DNA of 64,000 bases. Source: an uncultured Oscillospiraceae bacterium. GTDB taxonomy: Bacteria > Bacillota > Clostridia > Oscillospirales > Oscillospiraceae. The number at the start of each line of letters is the position of its first letter. Position 1 is the first letter of the stretch. The translations under genes and the position numbers were made by a program. Shown one piece after another: positions 43,099 through 51,574 of the stretch. Where the stretch lies: the NCBI GenBank assembly GCA_934660965.1, contig CAKUIM010000001.1, forward strand, positions 95,044-159,043. Reading direction: 5' to 3'. The notes under the pieces were generated by a model. It was not told where the DNA came from, did no database searches, and worked only from the letters and a program-made list of their open reading frames with translations.

Positions 43099-45486
43099 TT
43101 ATCTCAGAGTAGCCACCGTAACACCATCTTCCCCCTCACCATAGACGCCGGGGCGGAAGTCCTTCACATAGCGGCTGCGCTTGAGGTGCTCCCGCACGGC
43201 CTTGCGCAGGGCGCCGGTGCCCTTACCGTGGATGATGCGCACCGTCTCCAGCTTGCCCAGCAGCGCATCGTCCAGAAAGCGGTCCAGCTCGGAGAGGGCC
43301 TCGTCGGCCATCATGCCCCGCAGGTCGATCTCCGACTTGGCTGCCGCGGCGCGGAATTCGTGCTTGACAGACGCGGCGTGGCGCTTTTTATCCTTTTCGC
43401 TCTGCTTTTTCCGGGCGGTGGCCTCCTCCAGCACCCGCACCTCGTCCTGCCGGGCCTTGACCTTGAGGATGCCCGCCTGGAGCTGGAGGGTGCCGTCCCG
43501 GTTGACGGCCACCACCTCCGCCTGGGTGCCGGTTTTTAAAAGCTCCACCGTGTCCCCGGCCACGGCGTCCCGGCTGGGGGGCGGGGCGGGCAGGTCGGCG
43601 CGGGCGTCGCCCAGGGCGTCCTCCGCCTCGTTGAGCTGCCGGCGCAGGTCGGCCCGGCGCTGGTTGTCATCCAGGGCGGCGCCCTCCCTCTCCTGGCGGC
43701 GGCGCATGTCGTTGAGCTCCCGGAACACCCGGTCGGCGGTGTCCCGGGCCTCGTTGATGATGGCGCGGGCCTCCGCCTGAGCCTTTTCCGTAGCCTTGCG
43801 GCGCTCCTCCTCGATGCGCGCGCGGTACTCGTCCGCCTGGACCTTGGCCTGCTCCATCTCCCGGCGCAGCTGCGCTGCCTTCTCCTTCTCCCGCTCCATG
43901 GCCTGGCGCTGGATGTCCAGCTGGCTCAAAACGTCCTCAAAGCGGACGTTTTCCGCGTCGATGCGGTCGGCGGCCTTCTGGATGATGTAATCGGGCAGGC
44001 CCAGCCGCCGGGAAATAGCGAAGGCGTTGGACTTGCCGGGCACGCCGATGAGCACCCGGTAGGTGGGGGCCAGGGTCTCCACGTCGAACTCACAGGAGGC
44101 GTTCTCCACCCCGGGGGTGGACATGGCGTACACCTTCAGCTCGGCATAGTGGGTGGTGGCCGCCACAAGGCAGCCCATGGCCCGCACCGACTCGATCACC
44201 GCGGCGGCCAGGGCCGCGCCCTCCACCGGGTCGGTGCCGGCGCCCAGTTCGTCGAAGAGGATGAGGGCGTCCTGGTCGGCCTGCTCCAGAATGGCCACAA
44301 TGTTCACCATATGGGAGGAGAAGGTGGACAGGGACTGGTCGATGGACTGCTCGTCGCCAATGTCGGCCAGCACCATGGAGCACACCTTGATGGTGGAGCC
44401 ATCGGCGGCGGGGATGTGCAGGCCGCACTGGGCCATAAGGGTCAGAAGGCCCAGGGTCTTGAGGGTGACGGTCTTGCCGCCGGTGTTGGGGCCGGTGATG
44501 ACCAGGGTATCAAAGCTGCTGCCCAGAGAGAGGTCGTTTCGCACGGCGGTCTTGGCATCCAGCAGGGGGTGGCGGGCCCGGTAGAGCTCGATGTGATCCC
44601 CCAGGGCGGGCTCCATGGCCCCTATCCGGGAGGAGAGCTTGCCCCGGGCGAAGATGGCGTCCAGCGCCACCAGCAGCTCATAGTCCTGCCGGATGCCGTC
44701 CTGGAAGCCGGCGCAGTCGGCGGAGAGCTCGGCGAGGATGCGCTCGATCTCCTTTTCCTCCCGGGCCTGGAGCTCCCGCAGCTCGTTGTTGGCGTTGACC
44801 ACCCCCATGGGCTCGATGAAGAAGGTGCCCCCTGAGCCGGACACGTCGTGGACAAGGCCGGGGATGTCGTTTTTGTGCTCGCTCTTCACCGGCACCACGT
44901 AGCGGCCGCCCCGCATGGTGATGATGGCGTCCTGCAAGTATTTGGACTGGTTGGAGGAGATGAGGCGGTTCAAGACGTCCCGCACCTTGCTGGCGGCGGC
45001 GCGGATGTGCCGGCGGATGTCGGCAAGCTCCGGCGAGGCGCTGTCGGCGATCTCGTCCTCGCTCAGCACGCTGCCGGTGATCTTGTCCTCCAGAAAGCGG
45101 TTGGCGGAGAGGTTATAGAAGTAGCCGTCCAGCACGGTCTTGCCGGCGGCGTCGCCGGTGCCGTACTCCTTCACCGCGCGGGCGCAGCGCAGCACCTGGG
45201 CGATGTCCAGCAGCTCCCGGGTGTTGAGCGAGCCCCCCCGGTCCGCCCGCTGGAGGGCGGCGGCCACCGGCCGGATGCCGGCAAGGCTGGGGGTGCCCCG
45301 CTTGACCAGCATGTCGAAGGCGGCGGAGGTCTGCTTCTGAAGCCGGAGTACCTCGGTTTTGTCCGCGGAGGGCCGGGCACTGCGGCACAGCTCCTTGCCC
45401 TCGTCCGTCACCGCCTCGGCGGCGAGCAGCTCCAGCACCCGGGGCAGCTCCAGGGTATGAATGGATTTTTCAAATAATTCGGTCAT
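43099..45486 (-). CDS. mutS2: endonuclease MutS2
   Basis: MutS2 is a MutS paralogue with an Smr nuclease domain. It suppresses recombination and in Bacillus splits collided ribosomes. The 795 residues contain the ATPase with Walker A TGPNTGGKTV, Walker B ILFDELGAGTDP, and H-loop TTHYAELK, then a long Glu/Arg-rich coiled coil (about 515-620), a KOW-like segment and the C-terminal Smr domain (EIDLRGMMADEALSEL; RIIHGKGTGALRKAV). Its 3' end is one of three genes in this window with a duplicated tail. Confidence 0.96.
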   Translation of the reverse strand: MTELFEKSIHTLELPRVLELLAAEAVTDEGKELCRSARPSADKTEVLRLQKQTSAAFDMLVKRGTPSLAGIRPVAAALQRADRGGSLNTRELLDIAQVLRCARAVKEYGTGDAAGKTVLDGYFYNLSANRFLEDKITGSVLSEDEIADSASPELADIRRHIRAAASKVRDVLNRLISSNQSKYLQDAIITMRGGRYVVPVKSEHKNDIPGLVHDVSGSGGTFFIEPMGVVNANNELRELQAREEKEIERILAELSADCAGFQDGIRQDYELLVALDAIFARGKLSSRIGAMEPALGDHIELYRARHPLLDAKTAVRNDLSLGSSFDTLVITGPNTGGKTVTLKTLGLLTLMAQCGLHIPAADGSTIKVCSMVLADIGDEQSIDQSLSTFSSHMVNIVAILEQADQDALILFDELGAGTDPVEGAALAAAVIESVRAMGCLVAATTHYAELKVYAMSTPGVENASCEFDVETLAPTYRVLIGVPGKSNAFAISRRLGLPDYIIQKAADRIDAENVRFEDVLSQLDIQRQAMEREKEKAAQLRREMEQAKVQADEYRARIEEERRKATEKAQAEARAIINEARDTADRVFRELNDMRRRQEREGAALDDNQRRADLRRQLNEAEDALGDARADLPAPPPSRDAVAGDTVELLKTGTQAEVVAVNRDGTLQLQAGILKVKARQDEVRVLEEATARKKQSEKDKKRHAASVKHEFRAAAAKSEIDLRGMMADEALSELDRFLDDALLGKLETVRIIHGKGTGALRKAVREHLKRSRYVKDFRPGVYGEGEDGVTVATLR

Positions 45487-45501
45487 GTCGTTACTCCCAT
45501 G

Positions 45502-46266
45502 TCAGCCCTCCGGCGCTGCCGCCGAAAGGCTTTTGTAAAAATCAAGGGTGCGGAAGCCCCGCTCCAGCCGGGTCATGAGGTAGGCCTCCGACGCGTCGGC
45601 AAGCTGCCCCAGGGACGCCTCGTCGATGCGGAAGGAAAAAAGCCGCTTGGGGCTGCCGTAGAGGATGTGCCGCAGGGCGCCCACGGCGGCGCCGCTGAGG
45701 GGCATGGAGATGCCCTCCCCCACCCCGCTGCGGCACGCGGCGCAGTGGAGCACCCCCTCCCCCAGATGGATGCGGGGGTCCTCGGGCGTCTGCCTGCCGC
45801 ACACGGCGCAGGCGTCCGCCATGGGCTCGTACCCGGCCAGGGCCATGGCGCGCCACTCGAAGGCGGCCTTGACCTGCCGGAGTGGCACATTCATGGCGTC
45901 CAGGGCGTGGAGGCTGTTAAGGATGAGGGAGAGAAGCTCCGGCTCGCTCTGCCCCTCCTCGCACAGCGCCTCGACGACCTCGGCAAAGTAGCTGCCCAGG
46001 GCGAGCTTGTCAAGGTCCCGCCGCACACCGCCAAACTGCCGCTGGGGCAGGGCCTCCTTCATCACCCAGCGGCCCTTGTATTCGTAGAGCGTCATCTCCG
46101 ACCACACCAGCAGCTGGCAGGCTGCGGCAATGGGGCTGCCCTTCTTCCGGCAGCCCCGGGCGGACACGGTGAGCCTGCCCTCGTCGGCGGAGAGCACCGT
46201 GAGGATCTTATCCGATTCCTTATAGCTCACTTCCCGGAGCACAAGGGCCATGGTGGTCAGATGCAT
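45502..46266 (-). CDS. recO: DNA repair protein RecO
   Basis: RecO loads RecA in the RecFOR pathway. The 254 residues have an N-terminal OB fold (TTMALVLREVSYKESDKIL), a helical middle and a four-Cys zinc finger (CAVC at about 155 and CAAC at about 178). It is 15 bp upstream of mutS2 and follows era, the conserved Firmicutes order. Confidence 0.94.
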   Translation of the reverse strand: MHLTTMALVLREVSYKESDKILTVLSADEGRLTVSARGCRKKGSPIAAACQLLVWSEMTLYEYKGRWVMKEALPQRQFGGVRRDLDKLALGSYFAEVVEALCEEGQSEPELLSLILNSLHALDAMNVPLRQVKAAFEWRAMALAGYEPMADACAVCGRQTPEDPRIHLGEGVLHCAACRSGVGEGISMPLSGAAVGALRHILYGSPKRLFSFRIDEASLGQLADASEAYLMTRLERGFRTLDFYKSLSAAAPEG

Positions 46267-46313
46267 AAAAATCAGTCCTCAAGAAAACTGGCAGCAGCTG
46301 CAATGCAGTCTCT

Positions 46314-47210
46314 TCAATCCTCGGTGTATCCAAAATTGTGGATGGCGTTCACATTGTCCCGCCAGTTTTCCTTGACCTTGACCCAGGTCTCCAGATAGAC
46401 CTTGGCGCCCATAAAGGCCTCCATGTCCTCCCGGGCCTGGGTGGAGATCTTCTTGAGCATGGCGCCCTTTTTGCCGATGATGATCCCCTTGTGGGACTCC
46501 TTCTCGCAGTAGATGGTCACGTGGCAGTCGATGATGTCGTTGTCCCGCTGGGAGAATTTCGTCACCTCCACGGCGGTGCCGTGGGGGATCTCCTTGTCCA
46601 GGCTGCGCAGCAGCTTCTCCCGGACGATCTCCGCCATGATCTGCCGCTCGGGCTGGTCGGTGACCACGTCGTCGGGGAAGAGCTGGGGCCCCTCGGGAAT
46701 CCAGCCGGAGAGGACAGAGAGCAGCTCGTCCACCCCCTCGCCGGTGCGGGCGGAGATGGGCACCACCGCCGTCCAGTCGAAGGCCGCGGCATACACAGCG
46801 ATGACGCCCAGCAGCTTTTCCTTCTCCACGGTGTCGATCTTGTTGATGACCAGGGCCGCCGGCACACCCAGGGTCTTGATGCGCCCGATGAGCTCCGCCT
46901 CGGCCTCGCCGATGCGGTCGATGGGCTCCACCAGCAGCATCACGCCGTCCACGTCGGCTACCGACTGGCGCGCCACCTTCACCATATAGTCCCCCAGCCG
47001 GGTTCGGGCCCTGTGCAGGCCCGGGGTGTCCACGAACACGAACTGGGTGTCCCCCCGGTTGAGAATGGCGCAGATGCGGTTGCGGGTGGTCTGGGGCTTG
47101 GAGGAGACGATGGCGATCTTCTCCCCCACCAGGGTGTTGGTCAGGGTGGACTTGCCCACATTGGGCCGGCCCACAATGCTGATGATACCGGATTTTTTGA
47201 TTTCAGGCAT
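46314..47210 (-). CDS. era: GTPase Era
   Basis: Era is an essential GTPase in 30S assembly that binds the 3' end of 16S rRNA. The 298 residues start MPEIKKSGIISIVGRPNVGK with G1 GRPNVGKS, then G3 DTPG, G4 NKID, and a C-terminal KH domain with IIGKKGAMLKKI. The ATG at 47210 has GAGGATC; the longer frame upstream runs into ybeY and is rejected. Confidence 0.97.
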   Translation of the reverse strand: MPEIKKSGIISIVGRPNVGKSTLTNTLVGEKIAIVSSKPQTTRNRICAILNRGDTQFVFVDTPGLHRARTRLGDYMVKVARQSVADVDGVMLLVEPIDRIGEAEAELIGRIKTLGVPAALVINKIDTVEKEKLLGVIAVYAAAFDWTAVVPISARTGEGVDELLSVLSGWIPEGPQLFPDDVVTDQPERQIMAEIVREKLLRSLDKEIPHGTAVEVTKFSQRDNDIIDCHVTIYCEKESHKGIIIGKKGAMLKKISTQAREDMEAFMGAKVYLETWVKVKENWRDNVNAIHNFGYTED

Positions 47211-47286
47211 AAAGATGATCCTCAACTTTCTTTTGTAGTGTTCAAAACGGCATTGAGCTTTTGCCGGTTCTGTCAAATAAATAGGT

Positions 47287-47784
47287 TCAGTCCTCCCGGG
47301 TGATGCCCAGCTCGCCCAGGATGGCCTCCTCCCGCGCGCGCATCCGGGCCTTCTGGGGGCCTTCGTCCAGATGGTCGTAGCCCAGCAGGTGGAGCACCGA
47401 GTGGACCACCAGATAGGCAAGCTCCCGCCGGTTGGAGTGGCCGTACTCCTTGGCCTGGGCGGCCACATGCTCCATGGAGATCACCATGTCCCCCAGCGGC
47501 ACAAGGCCGGATCCGGGGTCGGCGTCCTCCGGCCCGGGCAGCGTGCCGGGGGTGAGCTCAAACTCCGGGAAGCTCAAGACGTCGGTGGCGCGGTCCACTC
47601 CCCGCATGTCAAGGTTAATCTGATGGATGGCCGCGTCGTCGGTGAAGAGCACGTCCACCTCGCAGGGAAAGTCCACCCCCTCCGCCGCCAGGGCGGTGCG
47701 GATGACCCGGCGGACAAAGGCGCGCTGGCTGTCGTTCACGCCGGGCACGTCGGCGGTGATGGGAATATCATGCCGCTTTGCCAT
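47287..47784 (-). CDS. ybeY: endoribonuclease YbeY
   Basis: YbeY is a zinc-dependent RNase for 16S rRNA 3' maturation and ribosome quality control. The 165 residues include ATDVLSFPEFE and the metal motif HSVLHLLGYDH near the C-terminus; the common form is HGxLHLxGYDH, so Ser replaces Gly. The ATG at 47784 shares one base with the phoH stop (TGATG) and follows GGGGAG. Confidence 0.95.
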   Translation of the reverse strand: MAKRHDIPITADVPGVNDSQRAFVRRVIRTALAAEGVDFPCEVDVLFTDDAAIHQINLDMRGVDRATDVLSFPEFELTPGTLPGPEDADPGSGLVPLGDMVISMEHVAAQAKEYGHSNRRELAYLVVHSVLHLLGYDHLDEGPQKARMRAREEAILGELGITRED

Positions 47785-48761
47785 CACTTTCTCCCCTTTC
47801 CTCCGGCGCGGCGCTCCTCGTCGTCCGCGTAGGCCCTGATGATGCGCTGCACGATCACATGGCGCACCACGTCCGCCTCTCCCAGGCGGCACACGGCGAT
47901 GTCCTCCACCCCCCGGAGCACCCGCATGGCCTCCTTCAGGCCAGAGACCTTGTCCGCCGGCAGGTCGATCTGGGTGATGTCGCCGGTGATGACGATCTTG
48001 GAGCCGAAGCCCAGCCGGGTGAGGAACATTTTCATCTGCTCCCGGCTGGTGTTCTGGGCCTCGTCCAGGATGATGAAGGAGTCGTCCAGCGTCCGGCCGC
48101 GCATATAGGCAAGGGGGGCCACCTCGATGTTGCCCCGCTCCAGATATTTCTGATAGGTTTCCGCCCCCAGCATGTCAAAGAGGGCGTCGTACAGCGGCCG
48201 GAGATAGGGGTCCACCTTGCTCTGGAGGTCGCCGGGCAGAAAGCCCAAGCGCTCCCCCGCCTCCACCGCGGGCCGGGTGAGAATGATGCGGTTGATCTGC
48301 TTTTCCCGGAAGGCAGCCACCGCGGCGGCCACGGCAAGATAGGTCTTGCCCGTGCCGGCGGGGCCCACCCCGAGGGTGACGGTATTTTTCTTGATGGCCT
48401 CCACATACTGCTTCTGGCCCAGGGTTTTTGGCTTGATGGGCTTGCCCTTGGCGGTGACGCACACCACATCACCGGCCAGGCGGGCGATCTTTTCCTCGTT
48501 GCCGCTGCGCACAAGCTCGATGATGTAGCGCACGTTCTGCTCGCCGATGGCCTCGCCCTTGGACGAGAGGGTGAGCAGGCCCTCGATAGCCTTCACCGCC
48601 CACATCACGTTCTCCCCATCGCCGCTGATCTTCAGGCTGGACTCCCGGTTGACCACCGATACGCCCAGCTCCCGCTCGATAAGCCGTATATTTTCATCGA
48701 ACATCCCGAAGAGGTTGATGGCCTGCTCCATGCGTTCGATGCTGATGCTCTGCTCTGTCAT
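47784..48761 (-). CDS. phoH: PhoH family ATPase
   Basis: This cytoplasmic P-loop ATPase of the PhoH/YbeZ family is functionally tied to YbeY. The 325 residues have an N-terminal KH-like region, Walker A GPAGTGKTYLAVA and Walker B SFIILDEAQNTS. The ATG at 48761 has AAGGAG at 8 nt; a GTG at 48770 overlaps that box. It is coupled to ybeY downstream. Confidence 0.95.
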   Translation of the reverse strand: MTEQSISIERMEQAINLFGMFDENIRLIERELGVSVVNRESSLKISGDGENVMWAVKAIEGLLTLSSKGEAIGEQNVRYIIELVRSGNEEKIARLAGDVVCVTAKGKPIKPKTLGQKQYVEAIKKNTVTLGVGPAGTGKTYLAVAAAVAAFREKQINRIILTRPAVEAGERLGFLPGDLQSKVDPYLRPLYDALFDMLGAETYQKYLERGNIEVAPLAYMRGRTLDDSFIILDEAQNTSREQMKMFLTRLGFGSKIVITGDITQIDLPADKVSGLKEAMRVLRGVEDIAVCRLGEADVVRHVIVQRIIRAYADDEERRAGGKGRK

Positions 48762-48794
48762 GGCTGACACTCCTTTTGTATAGGCTGCTTCGTC

Positions 48795-50021
48795 CTATTC
48801 GCCGCCCCGGATCCGGCCGGTGCGGCCCGCGCGCTCCACGGTGCGGCCGATCTGCTCCTCACACTCGGCCAGCATGGTCACGGTAAGCACTCCGCCCTCC
48901 GCCGAGGTGAGAAAGTCGGTGCGCAGGGCGCTGCCCTCCCCTGCCGTTAAAATCTCCTCCAACTGCCCGAGCAGCGCGCGCCGCAGCAGCTCCTCTGCCG
49001 CCGCTTGGTCTATGCTGCGCTCCTCCAGGGTGTATTCCCGCAGCGTCTCCCGCCGCCACACCACAGGCAGCTGCGCCCCGAACACCGTCAGGGGCTTCCA
49101 TTCGGTTATTTTATCATACTTGGGATAGGAAATTCCACTCTTTCCATAAAAATCCGCGTCCAGCCACAAAATTCTCGCCCCCCGGCGCACCGTCTCCCGG
49201 CCGGTGTAGACCTTGACGGCGGCGGAGAGGGGGATGACCGCTTTCAGGGTGCGCCAGGTGCGGGCGCGCACCGTCCCGGCGGCCCGCACCAGAAGGGTGC
49301 CCGGGTCGTCGCCCCCCTCCGGGTAGCGCAGCTGCACATCCCCGGAGATGAGTACCTCCCCCCGGGCCACCGTGTCCCCGTCCTCAAAGCGGGCCGCGCC
49401 CGCCGCCGGGTGGATGTCCAGGATGATGCCGTCCGCCGCGGCCACAACGTCCGCCGGCACGTCCTCCCGCAGCACCTCCGGCGCTTGGGTTTCCTCCCGC
49501 ACCACCACCTCCAGCCGGGTGCCCGAGCGGTTCACCGCCAGGAAGGACAGCTCCGGCAGGCCCAGCAGCGCCTCGTTTGCGATGGCCGTGCGGTCCAGGG
49601 CCGGGGCGTACACTCCCGGGCGCACCCCCAGGCGCTGAAGCTCGGAGAGGATGACCGCCGTGGGCACCGTCTTGTTGCCCGTCACCTCCACCGTGAGCAC
49701 GAACTGGGACAGCACTACCGCCGAGAGCAGCGCAAGGCCCAGCCCGACGGCAAAGCCATGGCGGTGCCGCCAGCGCGCGGCGGCGGCCGGAACGCCCCGG
49801 CTGCCCACCGTCTCCAGGGTGCACATGGCCCGGCCGGCCAGATCCTCAAACCGGCGGCGGTCACGCCAGCGCACCCGGATGGTGAAGGCCGTCTCGCTCT
49901 CCCAACGAAGCCCCCAGAATGGCACCCGGCACTGGGCGGCCAGGTTCACAAGCCGCTCGGGGAAGGCCCCCTCCGCCCGCAGCAGCACATAGCCCAGAAG
50001 AAAATTGACAAGCCGCTTCAT
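48795..50021 (-). CDS. yqfD: sporulation protein YqfD
   Basis: YqfD is a conserved membrane protein of spore formation, under sigma-E control in Bacillus; its molecular role is not settled. The 408 residues have an N-terminal soluble part, one membrane segment (GFAVGLGLALLSAVVLSQFV, about residues 88-107) and a large exterior domain (GNKTVPTAVILSELQRLGV onwards). It starts 6 bp after yqfC and precedes phoH by 33 bp. Confidence 0.92.
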   Translation of the reverse strand: MKRLVNFLLGYVLLRAEGAFPERLVNLAAQCRVPFWGLRWESETAFTIRVRWRDRRRFEDLAGRAMCTLETVGSRGVPAAAARWRHRHGFAVGLGLALLSAVVLSQFVLTVEVTGNKTVPTAVILSELQRLGVRPGVYAPALDRTAIANEALLGLPELSFLAVNRSGTRLEVVVREETQAPEVLREDVPADVVAAADGIILDIHPAAGAARFEDGDTVARGEVLISGDVQLRYPEGGDDPGTLLVRAAGTVRARTWRTLKAVIPLSAAVKVYTGRETVRRGARILWLDADFYGKSGISYPKYDKITEWKPLTVFGAQLPVVWRRETLREYTLEERSIDQAAAEELLRRALLGQLEEILTAGEGSALRTDFLTSAEGGVLTVTMLAECEEQIGRTVERAGRTGRIRGGE

Positions 50022-50027
50022 GGCCCC

Positions 50028-50300
50028 TCACCCCAGCTCTATGGCGCAGATGCTGCCGGTGATGAGCAGCTGTGTCTGGTTCATGGCCCGCAGCTCCAGC
50101 CCCTCGCCCCGCACCCGCACCACCATCTTTCCGCCGGAGATGTGGATCTCCCGGGTGCCGTAGGCGAGAATGCCCTTGTGATACTCCATGCGCAGCTCCC
50201 GGTCGCCCAGCAGCTCCAGCCGGGGCAGGCCGCCCACCGCGTCCCCCGGCAGCTCCAGCGCCTGGGAGAGTTTTTCCGTCAGCCCTACCTTCCGCTCCAT
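50028..50300 (-). CDS. yqfC: sporulation protein YqfC
   Basis: A 90-residue protein found beside yqfD in spore formers; function unknown. It resembles the YabP/YqfC family (LPRLELLGDRELRMEYHKGI; IRVRGEGLEL-like segment VVRVRGEGLELRAM). The ATG at 50300 is 8 nt from GGAGG; an ATG two codons upstream is too close, and the long frame to 50819 is rejected. Confidence 0.88.
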   Translation of the reverse strand: MERKVGLTEKLSQALELPGDAVGGLPRLELLGDRELRMEYHKGILAYGTREIHISGGKMVVRVRGEGLELRAMNQTQLLITGSICAIELG

Positions 50301-50325
50301 GCCCATCACCTCCCGAAAGCATATG

Positions 50326-50358
50326 AAAAGGGAGCGGACATCTTGCCTGTCCGCCCCC
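50326..50358 (-). terminator. intrinsic terminator after the DUF2804 gene
   Basis: On the - strand GGG-GCGGACA...TGTCCGC-CCC with a 7-nt loop is followed by TTTTC, immediately upstream of yqfC. Confidence 0.75.
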
Positions 50359-50407
50359 TTGAGCCTGTCTGAAGGATGTATTTCCCCGCCGAACGCCCCG
50401 GCGGGCC

Positions 50408-51439
50408 TTACCACTTGTTCTCCACCTTTTCCGCAAAGCCGGGCAGACCGTCCACCTCCACGCAGGTGCCGTCGTCCAGAAAGGCCCGGCCGTAGAACAG
50501 ACCGAACACCTGGTGCTGGTCGCTTTTGAGCAGCTTGAGGTCGGTGCAGGCCGCCCGGTCCAGCACAGGGCGGAACTCCAGCTCCAGCCGGCCCTCGCTG
50601 TCGGTGAAGGCCCAGGGGCGGAGATAATCCTCCCGGCCATCCCGCATGGGGATATGGAAGGTCACGTCGGCGAGCTTGTGGGCCCGGCCGTGATAGAAGA
50701 GCATATTTTCGCTGGCCGCCGCCGTGTCGCCGAAGCCGTAGCCCAGGTTGAAGCCGAAGGGCACGCCGCCGGCAAGGCCCGAGGCGGAGCTCCAGTACCA
50801 GGTGTTGTGATAGGTCCACACCCCCCGGCCCCAGTCCAGCACACCGAAGGATTCCGCCGGGTCGAACTCATACTGCCGCTCTCCGATGGTCACCCGGCCG
50901 GAGGCGCGCATGCAGTTGATTTTCTGGTTGTAGTAGAAATGGCCCGCCTTCCGGAAGGGGGTGCAAATGACCATGGACTCCTCCGGCTCGTCGGTGAGGG
51001 TGAGGTGGACATCGATGGCGTCGCCGCCCCGGAAGCGGTCCATGTGGGCGGTGAGGGTGCGCACGCCGCCCCCCACCTGGAAGGCCAGGGCATAGCCCTT
51101 GCCGGAGATGGCGGACACCCCCCGCTCCGAGGTGGGCGGCAGGTTGGTGCGGCCCATGGGAAAGGCCCGCATGGGGCTCTTCGTCACCTGCCAGGGCTCC
51201 CCCTCAAAGAACAGAAAGGAGATGGAGTCCAGGCCCATATAGCCGTTGTCCGCGATGGTCAGCGCCACGCCGAAGCGGCTGTTGCCCACATAGTAGTAGT
51301 CCCATTCCTTCAGGCGCAGGGCGCTTTTCTTCACAAGCTTCCGGTCATACACCGGCAGCAGGCGCTTGGCGTAGCCCGCGCAGGTCAGGTTGCCCCGGCT
51401 GTCCAGCAGGGGGATGGAGTGCGTAATCTCGTACTGCAT
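50408..51439 (-). CDS. DUF2804 domain-containing protein
   Basis: A 343-residue protein of the DUF2804 family, with a lipocalin- or tocopherol-cyclase-like beta-rich pattern and no known activity. It is rich in Trp, Tyr, Phe and Gly and has no signal peptide or membrane segment. Typical blocks are SFLFFEGEPWQVTKS, SFGVLDWGRGVWTYHNTWYW and FGFNLGYGFGD. It is a single-gene unit with its own promoter and terminator between yqfC and ylbJ. Confidence 0.82.
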   Translation of the reverse strand: MQYEITHSIPLLDSRGNLTCAGYAKRLLPVYDRKLVKKSALRLKEWDYYYVGNSRFGVALTIADNGYMGLDSISFLFFEGEPWQVTKSPMRAFPMGRTNLPPTSERGVSAISGKGYALAFQVGGGVRTLTAHMDRFRGGDAIDVHLTLTDEPEESMVICTPFRKAGHFYYNQKINCMRASGRVTIGERQYEFDPAESFGVLDWGRGVWTYHNTWYWSSASGLAGGVPFGFNLGYGFGDTAAASENMLFYHGRAHKLADVTFHIPMRDGREDYLRPWAFTDSEGRLELEFRPVLDRAACTDLKLLKSDQHQVFGLFYGRAFLDDGTCVEVDGLPGFAEKVENKW

Positions 51440-51483
51440 CGAATCATCCTCTCCCCAGATTCAGGCCGTGCCTGTCTGCCCTT

Positions 51484-51512
51484 ATTATACGGCGCGCGGG
51501 CCGGACAGGCAA
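51484..51512 (-). promoter_or_regulatory. sigma-A-type promoter of the DUF2804 gene
   Basis: TTGCCT (51507-51512), a 17-bp spacer and a perfect TATAAT (51484-51489) are read on the - strand. Confidence 0.65.
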
Positions 51513-51574
51513 GATATTTCCGATGGGAGCATAGAGTTTCCTCATAAGATGATCCAAGGTGCGGAGGTGGGCGC

